Shown: positions 23,223 through 36,349 of the stretch, piece after piece
Layout of the letters: every line of letters begins with the position of its first letter
Numbering within the stretch: the first letter of the stretch is position 1
Source: Buddleja alternifolia
Lineage: Eukaryota; Streptophyta; Magnoliopsida; Lamiales; Scrophulariaceae
Reading direction: 5' to 3'
Assembly: GCA_019426215.1 (NCBI GenBank)
Contig: CM033399.1
Coordinates: forward strand, 28,157,022-28,221,021
DNA: 64,000 nt
The notes under the pieces: model-generated
Seen by the model: the letters and a program-made list of their open reading frames with translations, nothing else
Told to the model about the DNA's origin: nothing
Databases searched by the model: none
Translations under genes and position numbers: made by a program

Positions 23223-23417
23223 TAGTTATTGGTAAACTTTGGATCCTTCTAATGAATTTATGAGACTTAGAGTTTGTGGATAATTATAATTATTTTTATA
23301 GTACAATTTACGGAATATGAAATAGTTATTGGTAAACTTTAGATCCTTCTAATGAATTTATGAGACTTAGAGTTTGTGGATAATTATAATTATTTTTATA
23401 GTACAATTTACGGAATA
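23221..23417. repeat. Exact-period 100-bp tandem duplication
   Basis: The unit starting AATAGTTATTGGTAAACTTT at 23221 is repeated from 23321. The copies differ at one base (GGATCC against AGATCC) before they part near 23418, so this is a recent duplication. Non-coding. Confidence 0.93.
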
Positions 23418-25679
23418 TTATATCGTACCTACGTACACAAATAACTATGTTTTTATTAGGACTTCAAAAATTCAAGACTTACCGCAAATTTGGAAATTTC
23501 CGAATTACATATAGAAAAGAGCGTACGACGTGGAATACAAATATATATATATATGATCATGAATATATACATACATATACAAAATCCATAGGAATTGCGT
23601 AATGCAGAGGAACTTAATTGGTTAGTTGTGAATTTGCCACAAAAACTTGTGAGCTTGGGTAGTTAACGTGCGCATTTTTGCTGTCTTACAAAATTACGAA
23701 CCAAAAGAAGCCAAAATATATTTGGGTTGACGTCAGCCGTCTGATAGTATAGGGAGATAAATGGCAAGCGGCGGACAAAGCTTTTGGTGCAGCTGCAGGA
23801 CCACCACACAAATATATATTAAAGTTGTATTGTATTTGTATCTATTCCATCTTATAACAGGTCCAAGCACGTGACTTACGCGTGATTCCACCCCAACTAT
23901 CTCATTATTGTCCCTAGGGCAAAGATTCTAGTTCTTATTTCCAAACAGTGCGAATTATACTTAAGTTTGATTTAGAAATTTTTGTTTAAATATATAATTT
24001 TTGACAATTAAGTATTTGATACGTAAACTATACTACAACAAAAGATTATATTACTGGGCAATATAATGCGAACTATGACTAGATATACATAGGGAGTAGT
24101 GACAATCTAATTGCTTTATATGATCAACAATAATTTTTTAAGAACAAGAATTATTTTCAAGTTATCAATTGACAATATTGGGACACATGTTCATATTGAC
24201 AATTATATTAATTTGTTGTCACTAATTATTAATAATGTTAACAACATTTTGGTTACTCATTATCATGAGTAACAGTTCATATACGATTCTTGTCAATAGT
24301 GGAGTTTTAAAATTAATTTTTGTGATGGAACAAAAGAATTTGTCACTCAATACATATAATTGGCGATAAATTTAACACTGTCACGAATATTTCTTTTTGG
24401 TGTTTAAACATTTCGAAACAACTTGTCGATCTAGCTCGTCCAATTTCATGATTCAGCTATATTTGTCGATGGCCAACTCAAAACCCTAATTATGATTTGG
24501 TTAGGGAGCCCTAGTGCTTAAACATGCATATAGCCTAAAATCAGACGTGTTGTACTTAACATTCTGTCTTATGATTGACTGGTTTCTCAAATATGTATGT
24601 TAATATTATTAAAAATATATTTCTCTCATCTATATATGATTAGTATATGTTCACTTGCACTCTATAGGGTCTACCACATAACAAGGTTGTCCTCCTAACT
24701 TCTAAGTGTTGACTAAGCGGTATGTATGCAAATTTTCGCTCCCACCTCGGATGGAGACGAATAATTTGAGAGGGCTTATATCCCAAATCCCCATCTCATT
24801 AGATAGCTGTATTTTTAGAAGTATAATGTGCAGCTCCGAATAAAGCAGATAATACAATATGTAAAGGTGTCCATTATCTATGGAAACAAAGACCATGTGC
24901 CCTAATCAAATCCCTTGTTTGAGAGCGTCGATGAGGTATATACAACTATCAGCCCACGTCAAATGGAGACAAGTACATGACATGCGTGTTTCGCTCATTA
25001 ATCACACATTTATCTTGATAAACATATATAGCTCTCAACTGTTAACTTAATGACTTGATAAACGAATACTAACAGTATGATATATTTTTGGACTATATTG
25101 GCTAATAATACATCACGTGAATTTGTGTTGAGCATTGGCAAACTGGAAAAATAGAAATAATTATTAGAACAAGAAAAAAGAAAAAGAAGAAGAAAAAGAA
25201 AAGAAAAAAGATGATGGTCCCATTTAGATTGGTGGAGAGCTTTAATAGGGGGGTTTTAATTAGAATTAATTGGAAAACGTGGACCACCTCAACTCATCAG
25301 CTCCACAGACTCTAATCTAAGGAACAATTTTTCCACAACATGTACAGAATTCGCATCTAACTCTCTCTCTCTCTCTCTCTCCCCCAAAATTTCACTGTTG
25401 TATTGAAGATTGAACAGAATATCAGCCCCACAACACAAAATAACAGTAAGAAGCCTCTGAAAAAGCCTGCTACAGCCATAGTTTAGCTTCAGTTCTGGGG
25501 ATTCCCACCATCCAAGGACCTGTACATACAATCACTACATACATGTACATATATATATATATATTTGTATTAATTGCACATTAATTTGTGCTCATCTTCT
25601 CTTCTTATATGAAGATTTGATGGTGTAAAATTAAAATGGGTTTTGTAAAGTAGGAATACTTTTGTGTTTCTCTTGTAAG

Positions 25680-25713
<34 letters not shown>

Positions 25714-26261
25714 AAGTACAGAAGAGACACAATTACATGTGGCGGCTTTGTAGCATGTGTGCTAGGCAAAAGGACCATGATCTTGATCTCCTGACTATGT
25801 AGTACTAACTATATGAAGATTAAAGAGTTTCATCATGATTAAGTCTATGATACGATACTACATTTAATAAAATGTTATTATTATATGGTTCATTATTTAA
25901 ATCATACTTTGAAGAATTTTAAAAGTCTTGGATGGTTCTAATCAATATTTAATTGGTTGGAGTATGAAATTATTGAGGAAGAGGGAGGGAGCTAGGATGT
26001 CTATTTTGTATGCTTATATATAATCTATTACTTATATAAAAAAGCAACAAAGACTTTTAAAACCCTAGTAATTATAAAAATAACCTGATATTATATATAC
26101 CATAGGCTTCCGCTTGCGCCTCGGTTCGAATCTTCTTTTACAATAGTACTTCCTATTACAAGTATATATATACATACATAAAAATATATACATATATAAA
26201 TGACAAGGATTTGGAAGGAGAAATTTCAATATTTTTTCCAATTTACAACTTTTTCTCAAAG

Positions 26262-26294
<33 letters not shown>

Positions 26295-26786
26295 ATACAT
26301 TTATCGCATATATGCAGTTTAAGAGGAAATGTACACAATTTTATACTAGTAGATTGGAACTGTGTGTGTGTGTATATATATATATAATTTTGCATTGACC
26401 CACATTTGCTTTTAGAGATAGGTTAGAGAGAGAGAGAAAAGAAAAGAAAAGCAAAGAGCTGAGGTTTTTGCAGGTCATGATCAGATCGTCCTTTTTATAT
26501 TTGTGACAAGATCATATATGTATGTGTATCAATTTCCTCCCCTCCTAGGTTTTGGTTCATGCCCATTGAAAAAAAAACAATACCGAAACCAACCCACTTG
26601 CTTCCTCTTCTATTTCCAGTAACCTTAATCTCTCTCTCTCTCTCTCTCCCCACACAAAAACACCATAATAAACATTAAAGACTCAAACTTTGGAGCTGAT
26701 CGTTCTTTGATTGTTCATCCATTGATAGGCGTTGATCTTGATTGAGTATTTAAAGAAGAAAGATCTGTTTACATATATACATATAT
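23418..26786 (+). other. Upstream region of the BEL1-type gene
   Basis: No other gene is supported in 3.4 kb. It has TA runs at about 23543-23555, 25550-25562, 25681-25710 and 26263-26290, CT runs at 25361-25381 and 26629-26650, and a purine-rich block at about 25165-25210. The CT-rich block just before the ATG is typical of plant 5' leaders. No TATA box can be chosen with confidence among the many TATATA runs. Confidence 0.55.
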
Positions 26787-29591
26787 ATGTCTTGTATGGC
26801 TAATCCAAGTGGTGAGGAGAAACTAACGCTGCTAATGGCGACGACGACATCAACAGGAGGATCATATTGCTACTCCGATCATATGATGCAAAGCAGCTTT
26901 GAGGCGACAGTACCAGAGATGTACAACTTGACTGCAAACATGGATACTATTTTAGGGTTTCCATCCAAGAATAATATTATTCTTCAGGATCAAAACACCA
27001 CCTGGAAAGATGATCATCACTTCTTCACAACCAGGCCTGGAAACAACAACAACAACAATCCATCGTCTTCCAAGGTCGACCAATTCTATCATCAACAACA
27101 CGATTTAACCGCCATTTCTGATACCATAATTCCTTCATCATCATCAGCAGCCTGGAATAATAATAATAATAATGTCCACGATGATCCTGGTCCATGTGTT
27201 TTTCCATGTGAAGGAAATGAAAGACCCAGCCAGGGACTTTCTCTCTCTCTAAGTTCATCTAATTCTATAGGCCTTCACTCTTTTCAACTCAGACAAAACA
27301 TTCATCATCAACAACAGTTTCAGATTAGCAACTCCAAGTATCTCGGCCCTGCTCAAGATCTTCTCAACGAGTTCTGTAATCTCGGAATAAAGGAAATTGA
27401 TGATCGTAATAATTTCAAATCAAAGATGAAGGTTCGTGAATGGGGAGATGTCGACGAAAATGGCGCCATGATCAAAAAGCAATTACTTTATTCTCTTGAC
27501 CTTCTTGAATTGCAGCAAAGAAAAACCAGGTTGCTTCATATGCTAGAAGAGGTAAATATTTATTTAATTATTTCTACATCTCTTTAAAATTAACCATTTT
27601 TTAAACTTTTATATGTTAACCAAGGAAAATTCTCGTTCCTGGTTTGACAACACGCAAGTGTATTTGATGATTGTATTACCATATGATTCATTAGTCATCT
27701 GTGAAATACACTAAGGAACGGCCGAACCTGGAGCAGGCTAGAATTTCTATTAATAAATCTGAACTATCTTGGTGACTGATGGGGTGGGGGTCTATCTTCT
27801 ATTAATGACCACATGGAAACAATTTTGGAGTTCTATTAAATTCAAGAACCCTCTTTTCTGTTCATTTAATTTTCACTGTTTTATTCAAAAAATAATAATA
27901 AAAAAATCTTCTTCTTCTTCTTCTTCTTTTTTTTTGGTGTGTGTGTGGGGTACTGTAGGTGGATAGAAGGTACAAGCACTATTGCAATCAGATGAAGAGT
28001 GTGGTACAATCATTTGAAGGAGTAGCTGGAAATGGAGCTGCAAAAGTGTATTCATCCATGGCTTCAAGGGCCATGTCAAGGCACTTTAGATGCTTAAGAG
28101 ATGCAATTGTGAATCAAATTAAGGACACCAAGAAAGCAATGGGGGATAAAGATAGTGCTGCACCAGGCACAATTAAAGGGGAAACTCCAAGATTAAAACT
28201 TCTTGATCAAACATTCAGACAACAAAGAGCACTCCAACAAATGAGCTTGATGGAATCACATCCATGGAGACCTCAACGCGGCTTACCCGAAAGATCCGTC
28301 TCCGTTCTTCGTGCTTGGCTTTTCGAGCACTTTCTTCACCCGTAAATTTTACCTTGCCCCTTCTCACTTTCTTCAATTTTAGTTTAACGAAAAATATTTT
28401 CCGTGCTTCAAATGATATATATGAATTTGGGTTTTATTTGTTAGCTAGGATTTTCTTTTTGAAAATTTCATTTTACTCATTGAAAAACTTAGCAAAAACA
28501 AAAAAGAAAAACATCCCACTTGTGTTTTTAGTACTCTTGAGATTCTTGCTTGTTTGTTTCAATCATTAGTTTGTATATATCATGTTTGGGATTCGATATA
28601 TATATAATTTCTTGTTTTGTTTTAATGTCTATGTTTTTTTAATTTTATTTTTTTGGAGTTTTGTATTATATTTTTGTGTGGATTTGATTCTATTGCAGAT
28701 TTCCATAGGACCCCATCTCTAGTCCTCCCTAGTTTTTATCTATGTCTTCTCACTTAGAGTAAATATATAGTACGTACTGATCAGTTGTATTGAATTAAAC
28801 CTGCAGATATCCAAGTGATGTAGATAAACACATTTTAGCCCGCCAAACAGGTCTCTCAAGAAGCCAGGCAAGTCCTTTTCTTCCTTCAATTATTTTATTA
28901 AATCCCACGAATTTATTTATACAACCAAGGGGGCATATAGATATACATATCTTGTTAAAATACATTTTTATATTTGGATTAAATAGGTTTATTTTATGAC
29001 ATTATTTTCTTGTCATGTACGATGAATATTCCGATCCCTTTAATTTCTGCTGGTTTCTTAATTATTCAGGTTTCGAATTGGTTTATCAATGCGCGAGTGA
29101 GGCTATGGAAACCCATGGTGGAAGAAATGTACTTAGAAGAGCTAAAAGATGAAGATGAAGACCATCAAAATAATACGAGAAACGAAGATCAAAAGCCAAC
29201 ACACGATCAACTTGTAATTGATCATCATTCTGATCAATCTCTTTCTTCCATAATCAACATTAATTCAGACACCAAGAACAACAAAGAAGCCCAGCTTCAC
29301 AATGAACACCACCACCCGTATGGAACCTCCATGGACATAGACTTCTCATCATACAGCCACCACCCATCAGTCGGAGGCGGAGGCGGAGGCGGTGGCGGAG
29401 GGGTGTCTTTGACATTAGGGTTGCATCAGCAAGGATCATCACTTTTGTACTCGAGATCAGATCATCAAATGGAAGATTGTCAAAATACAGTTGAATATAA
29501 CTCACTATTGGATAGTCATGAAAATGATCAGACTAATCTGCCGTATAGGAATTTGATGGGTGCACAGTTGCTTCATGACTTGGCTGGATAA
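26787..29591 (+). CDS. BEL1: BEL1-type TALE homeodomain transcription factor
   Basis: Nuclear DNA-binding protein that pairs with KNOX proteins; in Arabidopsis BEL1 controls ovule integument identity. Exons: 26787-27551, 27959-28341, 28807-28867 and 29070-29591, giving 576 aa. The SKY box ([18 protein letters not shown], residues 183-200) and BELL domain (about 231-310) come first. The TALE homeodomain (about 357-420) has the PYP loop at 383-385 and recognition helix [11 protein letters not shown] at 404-414. ZIBEL-like motifs are LSLSLSSS near 151 and VSLTLGLHQ at 515-523. Low-complexity Asn, Ser, His and Gly runs sit outside the domains. The SKY box and the [11 protein letters not shown] linker look closer to BEL1 than to BLH or ATH1 proteins. 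Introns 1 and 2 are GT-AG; intron 3 (28868-29069) starts GC, splitting the homeodomain at SRSQ/V. ATG 26787 opens the long frame after a CT-rich leader. Ortholog status is inferred. Confidence 0.92.
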
Positions 29592-30550
29592 TTATATATA
29601 TTGTTTGTTGTGGTGGAAATTGATGGGGATCGAATTTCATGTTTCTGTCGGTGAAGTTGAAATTTGCCGGAGTTGTCAAGATAAAAAAAAAAGGGTTAAT
29701 TTTATGGTGAATGTTGAAGGTGGTACAAAATTGGTATTACTTAATTAGATGTGGTATACATTAAACAGTTGGAATAGGAGAACGTTTAATTTTATCTGCA
29801 TTTTGGTGTTAGGTATAGAATGAGAGGCATATTGCTTGCATGGTAGTTGGTTGGATTGCCTTTTGTTCTTTTAAGTAGAAGAATACTTTTGATTAGTGAA
29901 TTATATATTATTGGATTAAAAATTATGTTTTGGTTCATTCTTATTTGTTAATTTGGGTATATGTATTGACCGGTTAAATCCCAAAAAGATAGATCGTTAT
30001 ATATCTCCCCATAAAATCGCTTTAACAAAATTGTGTATGCGTTTCATGTTATATCTTGCATTATAATTCATGCAAGAGAATATTCAACTGATTCAATAAA
30101 TATAATATATAAATGGATACAAAAATATACGTTAGATAGACGTACATATGTATTCAAATAAAATATTAAAACAAAAGACACGAAATTCAAGTAGTTCTCC
30201 CGAAGATTGAAGAGGTTAATTCGGTATAATGAATTAAATTAGAACCCAATATCTGGATCATTTGAGGAATTTTATGAAAGAAAGTATTGTGGAAAAAGTA
30301 TTTCAATTTGCAATCACTGATAATCCTATGACAAATATATCTAATGCATTTTTTAGTTACACTGTACAAACTTTTTTATAGAGAAATAACAATTCACGGC
30401 GTCGTCGTCACGTCGTGGTGTTATTTCCCTTTCGCTATTTTAGAGAGATGTTTCGCGTAAATTTCGTTTTTCTTTTATGATTCTTCCTATCATTTGTTTT
30501 TCGTCGTACCATATATCTTCACATCACAAACTTCCAACATTTCTAATATA
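29592..30550. other. 3' flank of the BEL1-type gene
   Basis: 3' untranslated and intergenic AT-rich DNA. No other gene or repeat recognised. Confidence 0.55.
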
Positions 30551-30560
30551 TTTATATATA

Positions 30561-30946
30561 AGAAAAATCGCATTTTTCATACTTTAATTGACCACCTGTA
30601 CATTTTTTATATCAAATATTTTAAAAATCTCACTTCTCATACAAATTTGGCAATTTTTTCTCATTTTTTATACCACCATTAGTTTTCTTCACAAAAAATC
30701 GGCCACTTCTTACCAATTTGTGAAGAAATCGAACCACTACTTACCATTTTGTGAAGAAATCGGTCACTTCTTACCAATTTGTGTAGAAATCGCACCAAAT
30801 CCCCCAATTTTTTTGTGAAGAAAACTACCGGTGGTATGAAAAATTAGAAAAAATGGCCAAGTTTGTATCAAAAGTAAGATTTCAAGAATGTTTAGTATCA
30901 AAAGTGTACAAGTGGTCAATTACGGTATGAAAAATGCGATTTTCCC
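30561..30946. mobile_element. Mutator-type MITE with internal tandem units
   Basis: 386 bp. Inverted ends AGAAAAATCGCATTTTTCATAC / GGGAAAATCGCATTTTTCATAC (first 20 bases compared). Exact 10-bp target duplication TTTATATATA at 30551-30560 and 30947-30956. The middle holds four imperfect copies of GTGAAGAAATCG...CACTTCTTACCA, about 37 bp each. No coding capacity. Confidence 0.85.
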
Positions 30947-30956
30947 TTTATATATA

Positions 30957-33381
30957 TATTTTACTTCACATATGCAAGTCTAAATGTATATATAAAATTC
31001 ATGTCAATTGTTTTAAATTCTTTATACCCATGTCTTTTACAGTTAAATTAAAATGCGAGATGAAGTATCATATTGAAAGAAAGATTCTGGTTCACAAAAA
31101 GGTACAACTGGTTCATCCATCACACAAGTTGTAGATTAGTAATTCAAATTGCTAAGAATTAATGTTGATTCATCCTAATAAGTGTTAGCAACGTCCTTGA
31201 CTTCATTTTACTTAATAATGCATTTTTTTTTTCAAATTAAGTTCATTTTTAGATGGACTAGTTCAAAAGTTACCTATAGAAAATCTTTTAAAAATTTCTA
31301 AAAGTCACAAGTCATAGATGTCATGATGTGAAATAGACCATTACCTAGAAAATAACTACTAATAGTAAGTAATTAACCGTGTCATAGGTGGATAAAACAA
31401 TAGGCATTTTACTCCGATATAGTTTAGTTGAATTGTTGATTAAAATATTTAACAAGTCAAATTAAACGAAGACATTCAACTTTTTCCTCTTTTTTGGTAA
31501 TTAAGACATTCAACTTAAAGTAGAGGTGCCTATAATTGTAGTCAAGAAAAAAGAATTTTTTACTCTTCTAGGTTGGACAAATATTCTCACCCAAATTTGT
31601 ATAGTTAGGATCTCGTATCTTTTTATATATACTTATGTATTGTGTTATTGATAATCATTCAGAAATATAAATATTATTTCTATAAGAATTCTTCACATTA
31701 AGCCCTAAGTATTCTCTGTATATATATGTAAAACTCAGAAAGAATTTACCCTTTTATACCATCAATAAACACTTTAATTTAAATGTCAAGTCGATTTTGT
31801 AATTTGCTTCTAATCCGTTTTAGTTCCATTCACGCTCAATTTTTTTTTTGAAAAGATTCACGCTCAATTAATCAAGTTGTTTTGTAATTTTGAACTCTGG
31901 CCCAATTAACGTCGTTTGTGTAGAAATCTATGTCTGCGGAAAGGATATGTGTATATACATTCAATAAATTATATATATGGGTGGACAATATGGGTAGAAA
32001 TTGGAGGAAAATTGTTCGTGTTAAAATTTGGGAACTCCATTTTTCTCCATTTTCAACTCAAATTATAATGTACAATCTATTGAATGTGTATATACTTAGC
32101 ATTCTTGGATGTTAATTCTTTTAAGCAACCACAATTGGGTTAAAATTCAAAGTTGCAGAGTAATATAGCCAAAATAGAACTAGGAATAAGTTAAGGGACC
32201 AATCGGACGATTTTGCCCTAATAATTAGAAGGGTGACAGTCTTATCATTTCTCCTTTTTTTTTTCTCTCTAATCCTTTGACAGTACAAGCTAACAGATAG
32301 CTGCATTTGTGGCTCTAATTAAAATCAAGTTTCATTTTTGTTTGGGGCACATAAAGATTTTAATTTCTTGTATTCTTATAAAGACAATTATATTATTAAG
32401 TTACAAAGTCAGTTAGAGCTTCAATTCAAGATTAGGACTTTTCATCTACAAATTACAAAAAATATCATCATCATTTCCTGATTTGTGGTCCTTCATTTCC
32501 TCCAAAAAAGGATGATAATTTTTTTCACTCCCAAAAAGAATTTGCTTTGCTTTTCAATGGTCAATAAAGGGTTAGTTTTGCTACCACTTTCTCCAAGGGA
32601 AAGGTGTCTTCTCCATTATCCTTTAAAAATGTTGCGCAATATGTTGATGGAAACATTCGTGTTAAAATGATTCTTATAACAATGCATATATTACTCAAAC
32701 GAAATGTCAAGAAGTAAAGTGGTGACAAATTAAAGGCGGGGGCAGGAACAGACTCGTGATCATCTACAGCAGATTGCACAAGAAAATTTAAGGGGATGAT
32801 GTTGATTGTTTCGGGATTCTGATCTTAAAAGCTCTTAAGAATGATTCGATTTGGCTAGGACGACTATGAATTACAACTTGATGTTTCAAACCAGAGACTT
32901 TTTGTTTAGAATTTATTTTGATTGAAATCAATAATTAATGATTAGTTACATCATTACACACCAAACTAATTAATAATCCAGTTATTACGAAACATAATGA
33001 GATAACATATCAGATGATCAATATATATAGAAACATTTGGTATGGATGAGCTCATAATTGTAATTAAGCTTTGTATCTCAACCTTACCATTAATTTGATG
33101 TTCTGTACAATGTCAAGTTTCTTTTTGTATTTTCTCTGAGTAAATTTAGAATTTCAATTTCGACTCTTTCAAAACTATTGTTAAAACTTTAGAGCTTAAG
33201 TTCCAAAATTTCCTAATAGAGATTTATGAATATATAATGATTTCTTAAATTGTTCTGTACAAGATCTTTGAGATTAATTTAACACGGATTCTTTCTCTCA
33301 CACACGTGCTCCGTTAAATTGGGGTTTGGTGGGAAAATTAACTACCTGTCTGAGTGGTCAAAATGAAAAAAAAATCCAATT
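30957..33381. other. AT-rich intergenic DNA
   Basis: No gene or clear repeat in 2.4 kb. Short frames lack any motif. Confidence 0.6.
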
Positions 33382-33386
33382 TTCAT

Positions 33387-34268
33387 TGTTAGATTAGAGA
33401 AAACCTCGTGGAAAACTTGTATTACTGAATAACATATTTATAAAGATACATGTACTTGGTTAACAAGAAACCCTAACTATAAACAAAGAAAAGATAAATA
33501 CAAGGAAACATAAGAAACCTAAATTAACATAAATACTAGAAAGATATGAAAAGATATTATATTATCTAACACTCCCCAGCAGTCGAAACGTGAGAGTCTT
33601 GAACGTTGAGACTGAACCAAAGAAATCTGATCATAGAGAATTTGAGAAGAATACGGCAACAAAGATAAAAGGTGGCGGTGGCCTTAAGAGGCGGCGGCGG
33701 CGGCTCCAAGTCCTTGTTTTTCAAGGGTGAGCGACGACAATTAACAAAACAAAAGGCGGCGGCTAAACGCGGCGCGTGCGGCCAAAGAGAGAAGGCAACG
33801 ACATAAAATAAAAAGGCGGCTGCTCCAAGTCCTCGTTTTCCAAGGGTGAGCGGTGGCAACTAACAAAACTAAAGGAGGCACCGGCCAAGGATGGTGCGGC
33901 GGCGGCTAAGCACGGCCGCCCGCGGCCATAGAGAGAAGAAGGCGGCGGCGGCCATAGAAGAAAGAAAGAAAGAAAATTAGATAAAGGAAAACTAAACTAG
34001 ATAAGGGGCGCCGGACGGGGACGGCGACTTGAGGATGGCGGCGGAAGCGAGAGATCGAGAAACTATGGCTCGAAGCCATGCCATGTTAGATTAGAGAAAA
34101 CCCCGTGAAAAACTTGTATTACTGAATAACATATTTATAAAGATACATGTACTTGGTAAACAAGAAACCCTAACTATAAACAAAAAAAAGATAAATACAA
34201 GGAAACATAAGAAACCTAAATTAACATAAATACTAGAAAGATATGGAAAGATATTATATTATCTAACA
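33387..34268 (-). mobile_element. TRIM-like miniature LTR retrotransposon (copia type)
   Basis: 882 bp. Two 185-bp LTRs (33387-33571 and 34084-34268) start TGTTAGAT and end TCTAACA, with about 5 differences. Exact 5-bp target duplication TTCAT at 33382-33386 and 34269-34273. On the minus strand a degenerate primer site (TGGCATGGCTTCGAGCC, from 34083) follows the 5' LTR, and a purine tract (GCTGGGGAG) precedes the 3' LTR at 33580-33572. The 512-bp interior is GC-rich with GGCGGC runs, unlike its surroundings, and has no GAG or Pol motif. Movement would need a helper. Confidence 0.92.
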
Positions 34269-34293
34269 TTCATGATCTCCCCAACCCTAGCCT

Positions 34294-34312
34294 CCCCCCC
34301 CCCCCCCCCCCC
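34294..34312. repeat. 19-base C homopolymer
   Basis: An uninterrupted run of C. It is either a real slippage-prone tract or a sequencing/assembly length error. Confidence 0.9.
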
Positions 34313-35133
34313 AAATTTCCTTCTCTGCGATTGAGGAGTAAGGAGAGGTTAACAATCGACTTCAATCTCAAGAAAATCGCTTGGAGTGAAAAATTAGAGC
34401 ATACTTGTGCCAATGACCCAACTTAACGGAGCATGTGAGGGGCACATGCAATTTTCGTCAAATACTATAACAGAGTTAGAGCATGCTTGGGACTACAATC
34501 ACACCTTCTTCTTTTTTTAGGTAAATAACTTATATTGGTGCAGTCCATAAAATTTGGGACTAAAAGTTGCATGGCCTCAGTTATGAGACAAAAAAAATGC
34601 ATTTTCTGACATTAAATATAATTATCTCATGTCTACAGCATCTCAATCTTTTAGCAAAAAATGAACTTTAGATTTATATAAATATAAAAGAAAAGAAAAA
34701 CCAATGACTTAACCTTATACATATATAGGAGTATGGCAAAACAATCGGAATATAAGTATGAAGGCTCTTAAAACTCGACTAGCGAGATTCTCGACATGCG
34801 AAATTCATGTAAATGCTTCCAAATAGATCAATAATTTAGTTAAATGATGATAAGGATTAAAGGTATCGAAGAAGACATATCCATTTACTATTATTAATAC
34901 TACATTGATGTGCTTATAATGTTGAGTCATGGCCTTATACGTGATAGAAACGAACATCCTTTAGTTGTCTTACGAGTTAATTATGACTTATGATCAATCA
35001 GGGTACAATTGCAAAAGTGAAAGTTTACTCTTGCATTGGATGATTTGTGCATTTTTCATCATATATTTGAAAACAAATTTGATAGAAAACATTGAATTTC
35101 AACGAAATAAACCACGTGATCAATACCTGATTT

Positions 35134-35169
<36 letters not shown>

Positions 35170-36349
35170 TGATTTTTCAATTTTAGAGGAAAAACTATAA
35201 CATATCGTGGCTTAAGGACTAAAATCGCATCTTTCTACGAGGTGAGTTTACAATAAATTTGCAAGTTATTAACAAGGAGATAGTGAGGATTTTACTCGTA
35301 CAAATTAGTTGAGAGTGACATTTTTAATCTTTATGTGCATAACATGTATTTTTTTAACTCTAAAACTTTAGTGTCCTCTGATTGAGATGGTCAGGTGGTC
35401 GACACATGTAACTTTTCAACAAATATTCACTGAAATTTGCTCTTGAATTGAAAAAATAATTAAATATATAGTATGCATAAATTGTCAGTATAGTCATTAA
35501 AGGAAGAAACATGCCAATCTTCCTTAATTACACGACTAAAATTGGACCAAGGGACAATTTACTTATCAATAATAAACATTGATGGTAAAGGGAATTCTTG
35601 AAATCATTACAGCAATTCTTATCCTTTCTGGAAGAGTGTCTTGGTTCGTCTTCATATACGGTTATTAAATTATGAGGATTTTTCTTTTGTTAATATATTG
35701 AAGCAATAATTTTAATATTGATATTATTACGCTTGTCTATCTATGATTACGCTCCCACAATGGTGCAATTAATAAAATGTACCCATGATCTTTATATTTA
35801 TTTTAAAAAATAATTGTATTTTATGTCCATTTCTTAAGCTACCAACAGATTGATATAACCCAGTATATGTCAGAATTTCCTTCAAGCTCGTTAACATCTT
35901 CTACTTTTTAATTCTAGTACAATATTAGTTTTTTATTTTTTTAATTCTAGACGAAGGGGATACTCTGACCCAACAAACCCGGGCCGATTGTTTTTAATCA
36001 TGGGACACACAAACCCTATGACTCCAAATAAGGAGAGAAAAATCACAACTTGTGACGGCCTAAAATTGAACCTTTATCATGTGTAAGTGGAAGCCGATAG
36101 CACTAGGTTTATTTTTATATCATTGGCAAATGGCAGATGTCTTTGAGTGATTATAAGACATTTTGACATGGGCTGCACATGGGTCATGGGCTACATATAT
36201 GACCACTTGAGCCCATTCACAAGTAAAACACTCATTTGCACGAGTTTATCGAAATTGGCAATAACTTGTAGTGTGGTTTTTGCTCGGTGATTGCGGTGAG
36301 ATTTCAGTTTTTTTTTTTTTACCTATTTTGAAAGCGAATTGTACAGCCA
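34313..36349. other. AT-rich intergenic DNA
   Basis: It contains a TA microsatellite at about 35137-35167. Positions 34540-34620 and 35160-35240 have MITE-like phrases (GGGACTAAAA, GGACTAAAATCGCAT) without a matching partner arm. No gene is supported. Confidence 0.55.

Noticed and set aside
25289..25531. 80-codon minus-strand frame upstream of BEL1
   Set aside because: Contains an Arg-Glu run from a CT microsatellite; no motif or family resemblance.
27025..27258. Minus-strand frame within BEL1 exon 1
   Set aside because: Mirror of Asn/Ser repeat codons of the real gene (poly-Tyr/Cys composition).
33566..33859. 97-codon minus-strand frame in the TRIM-like element
   Set aside because: GC-rich low-complexity interior; no GAG or other motif, and it overlaps the LTR end.
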